DNA from: Saccharospirillum mangrovi
Lineage (GTDB): Bacteria; Pseudomonadota; Gammaproteobacteria; Pseudomonadales; Natronospirillaceae
Reading direction: 5' to 3'
Length of the DNA: 64,000 nucleotides
Assembly (NCBI RefSeq): GCF_003367315.1
Contig: NZ_CP031415.1
Span: 2,044,001-2,108,000 of the forward strand
Shown here piece after piece: positions 1-9,438 of this stretch (the stretch's first letter is position 1; the number at the start of each line of letters is the position of its first letter). A program made the translations under genes and the position numbers. Below the pieces are notes generated by a model, which was given only the letters and a program-made list of their open reading frames with translations, was not told the DNA's origin and made no database searches.

Positions 1-2947
1 CACTGGCGATGGTTTTACCGTCTTCATCGACCACCCGGAAGCGCATCTGCAGATGCGGCTCCAGTTGATCCAGACGCCATTCGTTTTCCGGTACCCGAAT
101 GCCGGTCATACGGAACAGTCGTTCGCCAACGGCTTTGTGCAGCGGCGTGTCGCTTTGTTCCAGACTGTCGAGCAAGGCGTCGGCAAAGTCCGGTACCGGC
201 ACAAAATTGCGCCGATAAGCCTTGGGCAGAGCTTTCAACAAGGCAATGATTTTGTCGCGCCGCAACCCTGGCACCAGCCAATCCAGCCGCGCCACGGGCA
301 ATTGGGCAACGGCACCGGCCGGTACTGTCAACGTCACGCCGTCAGCTTCATGGCCCGGCTCGAAGCGGTAGCTCAACGGCAGTTTCATGCGCTCGACTTG
401 CAGAAAATCCGGGTACTGGGTGTCGGTTACGCTATCAGCGCCGTGTTGCATCAATTTGTCAGGCGTTAACGTCAGATCGACATCCGGGTGCTTCTTCAAC
501 CAGGCGTGAAAGCCGGCGCTGTTAACGATGTCGTCCGGGATGCGTTCGTCGTAAAACGCGACCAGGGTTTCATCGTCAACCAGGATGTCGCGACGGCGGG
601 CTTTGTTTTCCAGCCCCAGTACATCGCCGATCAAAGCGCGGTTGTGTTGAAAGAACGCTGCCTTGGTTTGGAATTCGCCCTCCACCAGCGCCGAACGAAT
701 AAAGATGGCGCGCGACTGTTCCGGATCGATGCTGCCAAAATGCACGCTGCGCTGACTGACGATGGGCAGGCCGTACAGCGTCAGGGTTTCTTTGGCGACC
801 ACTTCGCCACGCTTTTTCTCCCAATGCGGATCGCTGTATTGCCGCTTGACCAAATGCTCGGCCAACGGCTCCAGCCAGCGCGGTTCGATACGGGCAACGG
901 TACGCGCGAACAACTGTGTCGTTTCCACCAATTCGGCCGCCACCAGCCACTTCGGACCACGCCGCGACAGCGCACTGGACGGATGGATGCGGCATTGCCG
1001 ACCGCGCGCTGCGGTGTACTGACGCTCTTCTTTAAAGGCGGCAATCTGGCTCAACAAACCGGACGCCAACGCCTTGTGAATCGACTCATAACCGGCCGGT
1101 TCCACGTTGGCCTTGTAGCCAAGATCGCGGCACAGCAACGTCAGTTGGCGGTGAATATCGCGCCATTCGCGCATGCGCAGATAATTCAAAAACTGCTGTT
1201 TGCAGAACTTGCGCAATTGGCTCTGGCTCAGTGCCTGACGCTGTTCTTCATAGCGCTGCCACAGGTTCCACAACGCCAGAAAATCGGAATCCTTGTCTTT
1301 GTCCTGAGCGTGCTTTTCGGCAGCGGCCTGTTGTTTGTCCTGCGGTCGTTCGCGCGGATCGGGCAGCGACAGCGCGCTGGCGATCACCAGCACTTCGGTC
1401 AGCGCTTTCTGGCGATTGGCCTCAATCACCATGCGGCCCAGACGCGGGTCGACCGGCAAACGCGCCAGCTCTTTGCCCAAAGGCGTCAACCGGCCGTTAT
1501 TAGTGACCGCCGCCAGTTCGCTCAGCAGCGTATAGCCGTCGCGGATTTGCCGGCTGTCGGGCGCTTCGAGAAAGGGGAAGTCTTCCACCTGCCCCAGCCG
1601 CATGTGCAGCATTTGCAGAATGACCGAGGCCAGATTGGTGCGCAGGATTTCCGGATCGGTGAATTCGGCCCGCTGCTTAAAATCGGCTTCATCAAACAGC
1701 CGGATGCACACCCCGGGCGCGATCCGCCCGCAACGACCGGCGCGCTGGTTGGCCGACGCCTGCGACACCGGCTCAATCGGCAAACGTTGCACCTTGGAGC
1801 GCGTCGAATAGCGGCTGATACGCACCAGCCCGGAATCGACCACGTAGTGAATGCCGGGCACCGTCAGCGAGGTTTCGGCGACGTTGGTCGATAACACAAT
1901 GCGCCGCCCGGAATGCTCGCTGAAAATGCGTTGCTGTTCACTGGCGCTGAGCCGGGCGTACAACGGCAACAGTTCCGTGTGGCGCAGTTGCGCCCGTTTC
2001 AGCGTCTGGAAGGTTTCGCGAATTTCCCGCTCGCCGGGCAAAAACACCAGCACATCGCCGCCGCGCGCGTGGGTTTCACCGGCCGCTTCCAGGCGTTCAA
2101 TTTCTTCGATGGCGTTGAGCACGGCACCGGGTATATCGGCCGCGTAATCCTCTTCGTCCGGACTCATCGGCCGGTACAGTACCTCGACCGGGAACGTCCG
2201 CCCGGAGACTTCGATCACCGGTGCGCCGTCAAAGTGGCTGGCAAAGCGCTCCACATCGATGGTGGCCGAGGTGATGATCAGTTTCAGATCGGGTCGTTGC
2301 GGCAGCAGCCGCTTCAGATAACCGAGCAGAAAATCAATGTTCAGACTGCGTTCGTGCGCTTCATCGATGATCAGGGTGTCGTAACGATTCAGGTAAGGAT
2401 CGTGCTGAATTTCGTTGAGCAGAATGCCGTCGGTCATCAGTTTGATCAGGGTGTCGTCGGCGGTGGCGTCGGTAAACCGCACCTGATAACCGACCGCCTG
2501 CCCCAGACTGACGTTCAATTCCTCGGCCAACCGGCCGGCCACCGAACGCGCCGCCAGACGCCGCGGCTGAGTGTGACCAATCTGGCCGGCCCGGCCCAAA
2601 CCCGCCTGCAGGCAGATTTTCGGCAGCTGCGTGGTTTTGCCCGAGCCGGTTTCACCGGCAACAATCACCACCTGATTCGCTTCGATGGCAGCGCGAATGT
2701 CGTCAGCGCGTTCGCTGACCGGCAGTTCGTCGTTGAGGTGAATGGTTGGCAGGCTGGCTTCGCGCTGGTCTAAGCCGGCGCGGGATCGTTCAAACACCTC
2801 GGTGACGGCCGTGGCTAACTTTTCCGTCGGCTGGTTTGCCGACAGCAACTGTTGCCACTGCTGGCAACGACCGCGCAGATAGTGGCGGTCGCGAACCAGA
2901 CAGCGGTCAAGTTGTTGCAGAATGGCGGAGGGCGTTAAATCGCTCAT
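1..2947 (-). CDS. hrpA: ATP-dependent RNA helicase HrpA (C-terminus beyond window)
   Basis: This is a DEAH-box helicase of the HrpA family, which in E. coli acts on mRNA and stalled ribosomes. Reading the minus strand from the ATG at 2947 gives about 982 uninterrupted residues running off the left edge, so the protein is partial; full HrpA is about 1300 residues. Walker A GETGSGKTT lies near residues 98-106 and the DEAH box near 195-198. Downstream are the SAT motif (ITSATID) and the motif VI region (QRAGRCGRIAPG). The C-terminal part matches the HrpA-specific extension. It is followed on the same strand, after a terminator, by nothing else in the window; fadD lies upstream. Confidence 0.95.
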   Translation of the reverse strand, partial: MSDLTPSAILQQLDRCLVRDRHYLRGRCQQWQQLLSANQPTEKLATAVTEVFERSRAGLDQREASLPTIHLNDELPVSERADDIRAAIEANQVVIVAGETGSGKTTQLPKICLQAGLGRAGQIGHTQPRRLAARSVAGRLAEELNVSLGQAVGYQVRFTDATADDTLIKLMTDGILLNEIQHDPYLNRYDTLIIDEAHERSLNIDFLLGYLKRLLPQRPDLKLIITSATIDVERFASHFDGAPVIEVSGRTFPVEVLYRPMSPDEEDYAADIPGAVLNAIEEIERLEAAGETHARGGDVLVFLPGEREIRETFQTLKRAQLRHTELLPLYARLSASEQQRIFSEHSGRRIVLSTNVAETSLTVPGIHYVVDSGLVRISRYSTRSKVQRLPIEPVSQASANQRAGRCGRIAPGVCIRLFDEADFKQRAEFTDPEILRTNLASVILQMLHMRLGQVEDFPFLEAPDSRQIRDGYTLLSELAAVTNNGRLTPLGKELARLPVDPRLGRMVIEANRQKALTEVLVIASALSLPDPRERPQDKQQAAAEKHAQDKDKDSDFLALWNLWQRYEEQRQALSQSQLRKFCKQQFLNYLRMREWRDIHRQLTLLCRDLGYKANVEPAGYESIHKALASGLLSQIAAFKEERQYTAARGRQCRIHPSSALSRRGPKWLVAAELVETTQLFARTVARIEPRWLEPLAEHLVKRQYSDPHWEKKRGEVVAKETLTLYGLPIVSQRSVHFGSIDPEQSRAIFIRSALVEGEFQTKAAFFQHNRALIGDVLGLENKARRRDILVDDETLVAFYDERIPDDIVNSAGFHAWLKKHPDVDLTLTPDKLMQHGADSVTDTQYPDFLQVERMKLPLSYRFEPGHEADGVTLTVPAGAVAQLPVARLDWLVPGLRRDKIIALLKALPKAYRRNFVPVPDFADALLDSLEQSDTPLHKAVGERLFRMTGIRVPENEWRLDQLEPHLQMRFRVVDEDGKTIAS

Positions 2948-3041
2948 GCAGTCGTTTCGAGTGCCTGACGTCAGGATTCAGATGTCAAAGGCGGGCATTA
3001 TAGGGGCGCCCCCGGCGGATCAAAACCCGGCAGACCAAAAC

Positions 3042-3068
3042 AAAAATCCCGGCACGAAGCCGGGATTG
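3042..3068 (-). terminator. Rho-independent terminator after fadD
   Basis: On the minus strand an AATCCCGGC/GCCGGGATT stem with a short loop is followed by a T-rich run (TTTTTG). It lies 20 bp past the fadD stop and 95 bp before hrpA, so it probably separates the two genes. Confidence 0.8.
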
Positions 3069-3088
3069 TCGTTTGACCGTCGAATGAA

Positions 3089-4750
3089 TCAGTCGGTATC
3101 GCGCAACTCGCGGCGCAATACCTTGCCAACGTTGGTCTTGGGCAGTTCGTCACGGAATTCAAACAGACGCGGCACTTTGTAGCCAGTCAGGCTTTGACGG
3201 CAGAAATCGATCAATTCCTGCTCCGTCACCGGCTCGCGCACTACCAGATACACCTTGACCGCCTCGCCGCTTTTCTCGCTCGGCACACCCACGGCCGCAC
3301 ACTCAACCACTTTCGGGTGAGCCGACAGCACGTCTTCAACTTCGTTCGGGTAAACGTTGAAACCGGAGACGACGATCATGTCTTTCTTGCGGTCGACGAT
3401 TTTCAGATAGCCGTCTTCCTGCAGTACCGCGATGTCGCCAGTCTTCAACCAGCCGTCGGCATCGATGGTTTTCGCAGTATCGTCCGGACGGTTCCAGTAG
3501 CCTTTCATCACCTGTGGGCCACGAACCTGCAATTCACCGGGTTCGTTAAAGCCCAGCAGCTTGCCGTCGTCATCGCAGATGCGCACTTCGGTACTCGGCG
3601 TGGGAATGCCGATGGTGCCCAGTTGCACATGGCCGGACGGATTGAACGACAAAACGGGGGACGATTCGGTCATGCCGTAGCCTTCGGCAATGGCGCAGCC
3701 GGTCAGCGATTCCCAACGTTCAGCCGTCGAACGGTTCAGTGCCATACCGCCGGACACACACAACTGCAGGCTGCTCCAGTCAACGTCGGTGAAACCTTCG
3801 TTATTCATCAAGGCGACAAACAAGGTATTCAAACCCACAAAGGCGCTGAAGCGATGCTGTTTCAGTTCGCCAATAAAGCTTTTGATGTCACGCGGATTGG
3901 GAATCAGGACGTTGTGGTTACCGGTCAGCATGATGGTCATGCAATGCACGGTAAAAGCGTAAATGTGGTACAGCGGCAGCGGTGCGACGATGGTTTCCTG
4001 GCCGTTTTTCAGCGCCAGTTTGAAGAACTGATTGCACTGCAGCGAGTTGGCGATCAGGTTGCGGTTGGTCAGCATGGCGCCTTTGGCTACGCCAGTGGTA
4101 CCGCCGGTGTATTGCAGGATGATGGTCTCATCGTGACCGGCAGCTATGCGGGTAAAGGATTGTCCCGCCCCCAGTTGCAGCGCCTTACGGAACGAGAACA
4201 CCCGGCTGCTGTCATACGACGGCACCATTTTCTTAACGCGCTTGACCACGGTGTTGATCAGCACCCGTTTTAAACCAGGATGCAGATCGGCAAGTTCCGT
4301 CACCACAATGTGCTGCACCGGCGTCTTGGGCTGCACCTTGATCGCCTGTGCCGCCATACCGGCGTACACCACCAGCGCTTTGGCGCCGGAGTCGTTCATC
4401 TGGTGCTCCAACTCGCGTTCGGTGTACAGCGGGTTGGTGTTGACCACCGTCAGGCCCACGCGCAGCGCACCGAAAACAGCAATCGGATATTGCAGGATAT
4501 TGGGCAGTTGCACCGCGATGCGGTCGCCCGGTTGCAGATCGGTTTCGTTCTGCAGATAGGCTGCGAAGGCGGCGGAATAGCGATCCAGCTCGCCGTAGGT
4601 CAGCGTTCGACCCATACAGGTGTAGGCGGGTTTGTCTGCGTACTCTTGGGTTTTTTGCTCGAACAGATCCAAAACGCTGTCGTATTGTTCCGGATCGATG
4701 CTTGCCTGCATGCCAGCCGGATAGGCGTTGTGGGTATAGGGTTCAGTCAT
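3089..4750 (-). CDS. fadD: Long-chain fatty acid--CoA ligase FadD
   Basis: Activates free long-chain fatty acids to acyl-CoA using ATP, at the inner face of the membrane, for beta-oxidation or lipid reuse. The 553-residue protein has the AMP-binding signature YTGGTTGVAKG near residues 214-224, the GYGMTESSP motif near 358 and the C-terminal KTGD and DRKKDMI motifs of the adenylate-forming family. Length is close to E. coli FadD (561). The ATG at 4750 gives the normal N-terminus. A PsrA-like inverted repeat lies about 60 bp upstream, which suggests control by fatty-acid status. It stands alone between two divergent or terminated units. Confidence 0.93.
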   Translation of the reverse strand: MTEPYTHNAYPAGMQASIDPEQYDSVLDLFEQKTQEYADKPAYTCMGRTLTYGELDRYSAAFAAYLQNETDLQPGDRIAVQLPNILQYPIAVFGALRVGLTVVNTNPLYTERELEHQMNDSGAKALVVYAGMAAQAIKVQPKTPVQHIVVTELADLHPGLKRVLINTVVKRVKKMVPSYDSSRVFSFRKALQLGAGQSFTRIAAGHDETIILQYTGGTTGVAKGAMLTNRNLIANSLQCNQFFKLALKNGQETIVAPLPLYHIYAFTVHCMTIMLTGNHNVLIPNPRDIKSFIGELKQHRFSAFVGLNTLFVALMNNEGFTDVDWSSLQLCVSGGMALNRSTAERWESLTGCAIAEGYGMTESSPVLSFNPSGHVQLGTIGIPTPSTEVRICDDDGKLLGFNEPGELQVRGPQVMKGYWNRPDDTAKTIDADGWLKTGDIAVLQEDGYLKIVDRKKDMIVVSGFNVYPNEVEDVLSAHPKVVECAAVGVPSEKSGEAVKVYLVVREPVTEQELIDFCRQSLTGYKVPRLFEFRDELPKTNVGKVLRRELRDTD

Positions 4751-4810
4751 GCGTACTCCTGAGACTGATTATTGTATTTACGCCGTCTGGATGGGCGCTG
4801 ATGTCTCATT

Positions 4811-4824
4811 CAAACGTTCGTTTA
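4811..4824. promoter_or_regulatory. PsrA-like operator upstream of fadD
   Basis: The sequence CAAAC-GTTC-GTTTA has complementary AAAC/GTTT arms separated by 4 bp. It resembles the PsrA box of Pseudomonas-type gammaproteobacteria (G/CAAAC N2-4 GTTTG/C), which governs fatty-acid degradation genes. It sits 60 bp before the fadD start, a normal operator distance. Assignment to PsrA rather than another TetR regulator is inference. Confidence 0.5.
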
Positions 4825-4939
4825 AACTGTGATGGCGGGCGATTGTCCCCTGATTGGCAAGGCAAATTCAACTCTTTCGTGCCAAAAGCGCACAGTTGAA
4901 GCAAGACGCCGGCCCGAGCGGGCCGACGGAGAAAAGACG

Positions 4940-7426
4940 TTACCGCGAGGCCTGGGCGTCGTCTTCGTTGCTGTCTTCAGCGAACGGATCGTCGTCATCC
5001 AGTGACAAACCTTCCAGTTCCGACATGTCTTCTTCCATGTTGCTGATGTCGAACAGATCGTCTTCATCATCGCCACCGCTGTTGGTGGGCATAACGCCAT
5101 CTTCGGCGCGGCCTTCATCGAGCTCGCCGAGGTATTCCTGTTTCGGCTCCGGTGCGGCTTCCTCGGGCTCTTCAAAATCTTCCAGTTCGCTCAGGTCGAA
5201 CTCGTCAGTTTCCAGTTCCAATTCCGGATCGACCTGATCGCTGACCAGTGGCGCTTCGCCATCCCAGTCGGCCAGTTCCGGTACGTCGTCTGCGCCAAAG
5301 CCTGCACCTAAGTCCAGTTCATCCACGTCGGTGTTGCGGATGTCCGGTGCCGGGTCTTCTTTCAATTCTTTGTCGTTGCCACGCAACTTGCCGCGATATT
5401 CCAGGCGACGGAAGAAAGCGAAGAAGGCAACCAGCACCAGCAATCCAGGCGCGGCATACAACATGAAACGCAACCAGGGAATGTCTCGTCCGGGGCCGGA
5501 AGCCGAGGACGATTCCCCTTCGCCTTCTTCCATGGTTTGATCGAGACTGATGGCGTCGTCCGATTGAGCCGGGCTCGCATTCGGTTGCATCATCGGTTGC
5601 TGGCTAGCCGGAACCGACATCTCTTCGGTGAGTTCGGCAAAGCGCGGCATCGGCTCTTTCACATACGGCAGTTTGGGTTCCGGATCGGCCATATCGGCGG
5701 CCATCTCGTCGTCCGAAGCCATATCTTCCGATGCCACCTCGTCCATGTCGTCGGTCATGGTCTCGGCCATGTCATCAGCCATGGACTCGTCGGACATGGC
5801 GTCGTCTGCGGCCGTACCGTGCTCGCCGTCCTGCATCATCGCCTGTTGCGCCGCTTCGGCTTCTGCCCTCGCACGGGCTGCGGCCGCTTCCGCTTGCGGA
5901 TCCCAGATGCGTGGTTGCGTCGCTGCTATCGGCAAACTCAGGGTGACCGGATCAATGCCGAGGTCGTGCACTTCACGGCCATCGAAACGCAGATCACCGC
6001 GCACGCTCAGCTGATATTCGCCCGGTTCCTGATCGCCATCGAGGACCATGCTGTAGTAGCCGCTGTCGTGTTGCTCAAACACCACATCGCGCTCCCAGCC
6101 ATCCGGGCTGACGATGTGCGCACGCAAATCTTCACTGCCAGGCACCAGATCGGGATGCGCCGGATACAGCCGCCATTGGTAATCGCCGTCCATCACCAGC
6201 ACTTCGGACATAAACGGCGGGCGGTTCTGGAAAGTACGCCGCAACAGACGCTGGAAAGTTCCGCCATCAACACGAACCGCAACCGTTAACGGGCCGGCGT
6301 CGTAAACGTTTGGCAGGTTGCCGGACAACACACCATCGCGCCAGCGCACACCGCTGCGCACGTCATCGTTCACGGTGACGGTCGGCGTCATTACCTCGGT
6401 CAGTTCAACCGGCACCGGCTGGCCGTTTTGATCAATGGCTTCCAGTTCCATCTGAATCGGCTGACCGATCAAGGTGACTGAACCGCCCGGCTGGCGCCAG
6501 CGCAGATTCATATCGGACACCACCGAGACGCGCGAGCCTTCGCTGATCTGCCCGCTGATGTGCCAGCGTCCGGTTTGCGGCTGGCGCACTGTCACCAGCG
6601 TATACCCCGGACCGACTCGCCATTGCTGACCCAGTTTTGGCGCCAGCGCTGTGCTGGTTTCGCCGCTGGGGCTGACCAGCCCCATCTCGCCGCGATCGTG
6701 CAGCACCAAAGCCGTGACTTCGGAAATTTGTGAGTCGACTTCAAAGCCGGCGTTTTCCAGCGGAATTTCATTACCCGCGTCGACAGCTTGAAGTACCTCG
6801 AGGATAAAGGCCTGAATGTCGTCAGCCGATGCAACGCGGGCAAACACGCCGCCAGACTGATTGGCCATCTGTTCCAGCAAACCGGCGTCGGCGGCATCGG
6901 TCAGCGCCAGACTGTGAATGCGCGCGCCGGCCTGAGCGTAACGCGGCAGAACGGTGTCGAGAATGCGGTCGCGCTCGACCTGATTCACCTGAGCGTTGGG
7001 CGCAATGTCCACCCGGCCGTCGGTGATCAGCACCACATCGGTCGGCGCCTGATAATTGGAATAACCAAAATCGTAACTGGCCTGGTCCAGTACCGCGCCC
7101 AGGTTTGTGCGTTGCGCAACGGGTTCCAGCGACGCCACCGCCGCCCGCGCCTGGGCACGCCAGGCATCGTTAACGGTGTCGTGTTCAACCAGCAGATTGA
7201 CGTAACGACCAAAGGTCCAGATGCCCGCTTCACTGCCGTCGGCGAGTGAATCGATCAGCATATTGATGGCAGGCGTGCGTTGGTTTTGTGGGTCGGTTTG
7301 CACCATAGACCCGGAAATGTCGATCAGGACGCGGACATCGGTCGGCGCCGGGGCGGTTTCTTCAGCGGCCAGGCTGGCGCAGGCACAAACCAGCAGGGTC
7401 GATAGCAGGCGGGAAAGCAGTCGCAC
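4940..7426 (-). CDS. Membrane-anchored VWA-domain protein (TIGR03503-like)
   Basis: Function unknown. The 828-residue protein begins with a signal peptide (residues 1-20, likely cut after SLA). A von Willebrand factor A domain follows with an intact MIDAS start DISGS at 36-40 and later T and D residues, so divalent-metal-dependent ligand binding is plausible. Next come about 350 residues of beta-rich extracytoplasmic sequence, a low-complexity Ala/Asp/Glu/Met stretch, and one membrane helix in the 640s-660s. The tail is a very acidic cytoplasmic region of about 150 residues. The layout fits the gammaproteobacterial family TIGR03503. It probably shares a transcript with the two membrane proteins encoded upstream (7540-8205 and 8309-8686). 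Confidence 0.8.
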   Translation of the reverse strand: MRLLSRLLSTLLVCACASLAAEETAPAPTDVRVLIDISGSMVQTDPQNQRTPAINMLIDSLADGSEAGIWTFGRYVNLLVEHDTVNDAWRAQARAAVASLEPVAQRTNLGAVLDQASYDFGYSNYQAPTDVVLITDGRVDIAPNAQVNQVERDRILDTVLPRYAQAGARIHSLALTDAADAGLLEQMANQSGGVFARVASADDIQAFILEVLQAVDAGNEIPLENAGFEVDSQISEVTALVLHDRGEMGLVSPSGETSTALAPKLGQQWRVGPGYTLVTVRQPQTGRWHISGQISEGSRVSVVSDMNLRWRQPGGSVTLIGQPIQMELEAIDQNGQPVPVELTEVMTPTVTVNDDVRSGVRWRDGVLSGNLPNVYDAGPLTVAVRVDGGTFQRLLRRTFQNRPPFMSEVLVMDGDYQWRLYPAHPDLVPGSEDLRAHIVSPDGWERDVVFEQHDSGYYSMVLDGDQEPGEYQLSVRGDLRFDGREVHDLGIDPVTLSLPIAATQPRIWDPQAEAAAARARAEAEAAQQAMMQDGEHGTAADDAMSDESMADDMAETMTDDMDEVASEDMASDDEMAADMADPEPKLPYVKEPMPRFAELTEEMSVPASQQPMMQPNASPAQSDDAISLDQTMEEGEGESSSASGPGRDIPWLRFMLYAAPGLLVLVAFFAFFRRLEYRGKLRGNDKELKEDPAPDIRNTDVDELDLGAGFGADDVPELADWDGEAPLVSDQVDPELELETDEFDLSELEDFEEPEEAAPEPKQEYLGELDEGRAEDGVMPTNSGGDDEDDLFDISNMEEDMSELEGLSLDDDDPFAEDSNEDDAQASR

Positions 7427-7539
7427 GGAGGTCGCACACTCAATCGTTTCGAATCGGTTTTCTATAGATCGGCCGAGACGGCGCGGCCTTGAGGCGGAGG
7501 GAGGACGTCCTTGTCCTCATCGGTATTCGAACTGGCGGA

Positions 7540-8205
7540 TTAGCCCATCCGAGCCAGCATACGGCGTCCACCGTCGGTCAAATGCCAACGCACACCCTGT
7601 TTGCCGGTAATGCGACCGGCCAGGTTGCGCGCCACCATGATCTCCAGAGTCTTGATCATGGTCGGTTCATCAGAGTCGACTTCTTTGCACAAGCCGCCCA
7701 ACGAACGGAAGATGTAGCGGCCATTGCCCAGCGTTTTCAGGACATTGGCGGTGGTGACGTCGAGTTCTTCTTCCGGCGTCAGTGGATCGGGTTCAACCTT
7801 GAGGTCTTCTTCGGTTTCGGTCTCGATCAACGGGCGCAGTTCGCTTTGCACCAGATAGAGTTCATGCAAAACCCGATCGGATTGCTCACGCGCGCGACGC
7901 GCTTCCGACAGAATACGATCCGATACGCTGGTCACCAGAAAACGACTGGCGATGGCAGCGATCAAACAAAAACCGGTGAAGATCAGAAAACGAGTGGAAT
8001 CCTGACTGCTTTCGGTGATCAGGTCGCTGTTGACCAGCGCCAATACCACCGGAACCAAAAAGGATGCGCCGATGCCGACCACCAGGCTGCGCGGCAGACT
8101 GGTGGTGTCCGGGTCGTATTGGGACTGCATGTAGTAATTTACCAGTCCGCCAAAAACGCCGGCCATGAGCATAACGGCAACTAGAACGAAAATATGGTTG
8201 GCCAT
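7540..8205 (-). CDS. YEATS-associated-helix-type membrane protein with C-terminal winged helix
   Basis: A 221-residue protein of unknown role. Three hydrophobic helices occupy about residues 5-25, 40-60 and 70-92, including GIGASFLVP and FTGFCLIAAI. These are typical of the family NCBI names YEATS-associated helix-containing protein. A charged helical linker follows (about 95-150). The last 70 residues look like a winged helix-turn-helix: a helix pair, a recognition-like segment (DEPTMIKTLEIMVARNL) and a wing ending WHLTDGGRRML. A membrane protein with a DNA-binding-like or protein-binding winged domain suggests signalling from the membrane. There is no YEATS domain in the window. Family naming is from memory; the winged-helix call is inference. 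Confidence 0.65.
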   Translation of the reverse strand: MANHIFVLVAVMLMAGVFGGLVNYYMQSQYDPDTTSLPRSLVVGIGASFLVPVVLALVNSDLITESSQDSTRFLIFTGFCLIAAIASRFLVTSVSDRILSEARRAREQSDRVLHELYLVQSELRPLIETETEEDLKVEPDPLTPEEELDVTTANVLKTLGNGRYIFRSLGGLCKEVDSDEPTMIKTLEIMVARNLAGRITGKQGVRWHLTDGGRRMLARMG

Positions 8206-8308
8206 GCCTACTCCTTGAGTACCCCCTAAGGGAAAAACGGGCGGTATTCCGCCTCTTTCGTAAAACCGAGCGGCCTAAGGTATAGCAGAATGCGTGCCGG
8301 AATAAAAT

Positions 8309-8686
8309 TCAGCCGCCTTCCGCTTCCCGCTTCGCCTCAGCCTCATAGGCTTTCATTGCGCGCATGCGCAAACCGATGCTGATCAACACGATGATCAAGG
8401 TGCCGATCAAAATGGCTTGAATCATTGGCATCAACACGCGCAGCGCGCCGCCGACACCAACGTCCAGAAAATCAAAAGCACCGACAATAATAGCCGGTGC
8501 TATATAAGGTTCGGGCTCGGTCGCCTGCCACGGCGTCAGTACCACGCACAGGTACAGCCAGGTTAACCACCAGCGTACCGGCCGCCACGGCAATAATTTG
8601 CCGAAGCGCCACACCACCAGCCAGAAACCGACCACGCCGAGGCCGTATATCACCGCTGCTGTCCAATACAGATCTTCGTAGATCAT
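8309..8686 (-). CDS. Small multi-span membrane protein, unknown function
   Basis: This 125-residue protein has hydrophobic segments near residues 8-28, 38-54, 62-80 and 88-110 and a charged C-terminal tail. I recognise no motif. It lies 24 bp downstream of ycgN and 103 bp upstream of the YEATS-associated-type membrane protein gene, all on the minus strand. It may therefore belong with either the YcgN/YcgL/RNase D run or the membrane trio. Confidence 0.7.
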   Translation of the reverse strand: MIYEDLYWTAAVIYGLGVVGFWLVVWRFGKLLPWRPVRWWLTWLYLCVVLTPWQATEPEPYIAPAIIVGAFDFLDVGVGGALRVLMPMIQAILIGTLIIVLISIGLRMRAMKAYEAEAKREAEGG

Positions 8687-8710
8687 GAGCTCGCCTTCAC
8701 CGACTCGCAG

Positions 8711-9154
8711 TCAGAGGTTGTCAATGATGTAGTCTTCCCAGTCTTCTTCCGGCACGCGGTCATCGGCTATCAGATCCCAATGTTTGATCGATGCCTTAGC
8801 CTCGTGAATGCGCTCCGGATCGCCCGCCACCAACGGATGCCAGTCGGGCAGATCCTTGCCTTCGGCGACCAGCCGATAGGCACAGGTGGAAGGCAGCCAG
8901 AAAAATTCGTTAACGTCGTCCGGCGTCAGCCAGACGCAATTGGGCACGTATTTTTGCCGCTCGCTGTACACACTGCAACGACAGTCCGGCGTCATATAGT
9001 GACAGACCAGACGCGTCGCATAGACCTCGCCGCTGTCATCGTCCTGCAATTTTTGCAGGCAGCATTTACCACAGCCATCGCACAGCGATTCCCATTCGGC
9101 GCGGGTCATTTGCGCCAGGGTTTTGGTTTGCCAGAACGGCTGGTGCATGGCCAT
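8711..9154 (-). CDS. ycgN: YcgN family cysteine-cluster protein (UPF0260)
   Basis: This is a 147-residue member of the YcgN/UPF0260 family, putative zinc- or iron-binding proteins of unknown role. Two early cysteine clusters are visible, CDGCGKCC near residues 26-33 and [13 protein letters not shown] near 51-63, and a further Cys follows at VPNC. Its start codon shares one base with the ycgL stop codon, so the two are translationally coupled. The pairing with ycgL and rnd is conserved in Pseudomonas-type gammaproteobacteria. A start two codons downstream is equally possible. Confidence 0.88.
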   Translation of the reverse strand: MAMHQPFWQTKTLAQMTRAEWESLCDGCGKCCLQKLQDDDSGEVYATRLVCHYMTPDCRCSVYSERQKYVPNCVWLTPDDVNEFFWLPSTCAYRLVAEGKDLPDWHPLVAGDPERIHEAKASIKHWDLIADDRVPEEDWEDYIIDNL

Positions 9155-9438
9155 CAGTTGTCTCGCTGCCAGTCAGCCATCGAAGTTTGCGATGGCGGCA
9201 TTTGCAAATAGAAGCCCTGTTGCAACACCGCTTCCAACACGCGCGTCACATCGACCCGCGCCAGCGTTCGTTCCGGAGTCAGCAACAAATCCATGACGTG
9301 CTCGGGTTCACCGAATTGCGTACGCAAGGCCTCCGGCAGCGTCTCGAATTGCGCCGGGCGCGGCAGATAGAGATACATTTCCGCACGCTTGGGTGAACGG
9401 AAAATACTGACCAGCGCGCGTTCAGGAGTCGGTTGCAT
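9154..9438 (-). CDS. ycgL: YcgL domain-containing protein
   Basis: A small cytoplasmic protein (94 residues) of the YcgL family, whose function is not established. The N-terminal YcgL core with YLYLPRP and the [12 protein letters not shown] segment is recognisable. It overlaps the 3' end of rnd by 17 bp and abuts ycgN, giving a tightly coupled rnd-ycgL-ycgN order seen across gammaproteobacteria. Confidence 0.88.
   Translation of the reverse strand: MQPTPERALVSIFRSPKRAEMYLYLPRPAQFETLPEALRTQFGEPEHVMDLLLTPERTLARVDVTRVLEAVLQQGFYLQMPPSQTSMADWQRDN

Noticed and set aside
488-1894. Long plus-strand open frame of 468 codons
   Set aside because: It is the antisense shadow of hrpA; the minus strand here encodes a full helicase with all motifs, while the plus-strand protein resembles nothing.
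4911-4926. GGCCCGAGCGGGCC hairpin after the VWA gene as a terminator
   Set aside because: The stem is real but no T-run follows on the minus strand, so I did not list it as a terminator.
5537-6289. Plus-strand open frame of 250 codons under the VWA gene
   Set aside because: Antisense of a low-complexity coding region; no start context or recognisable domain.
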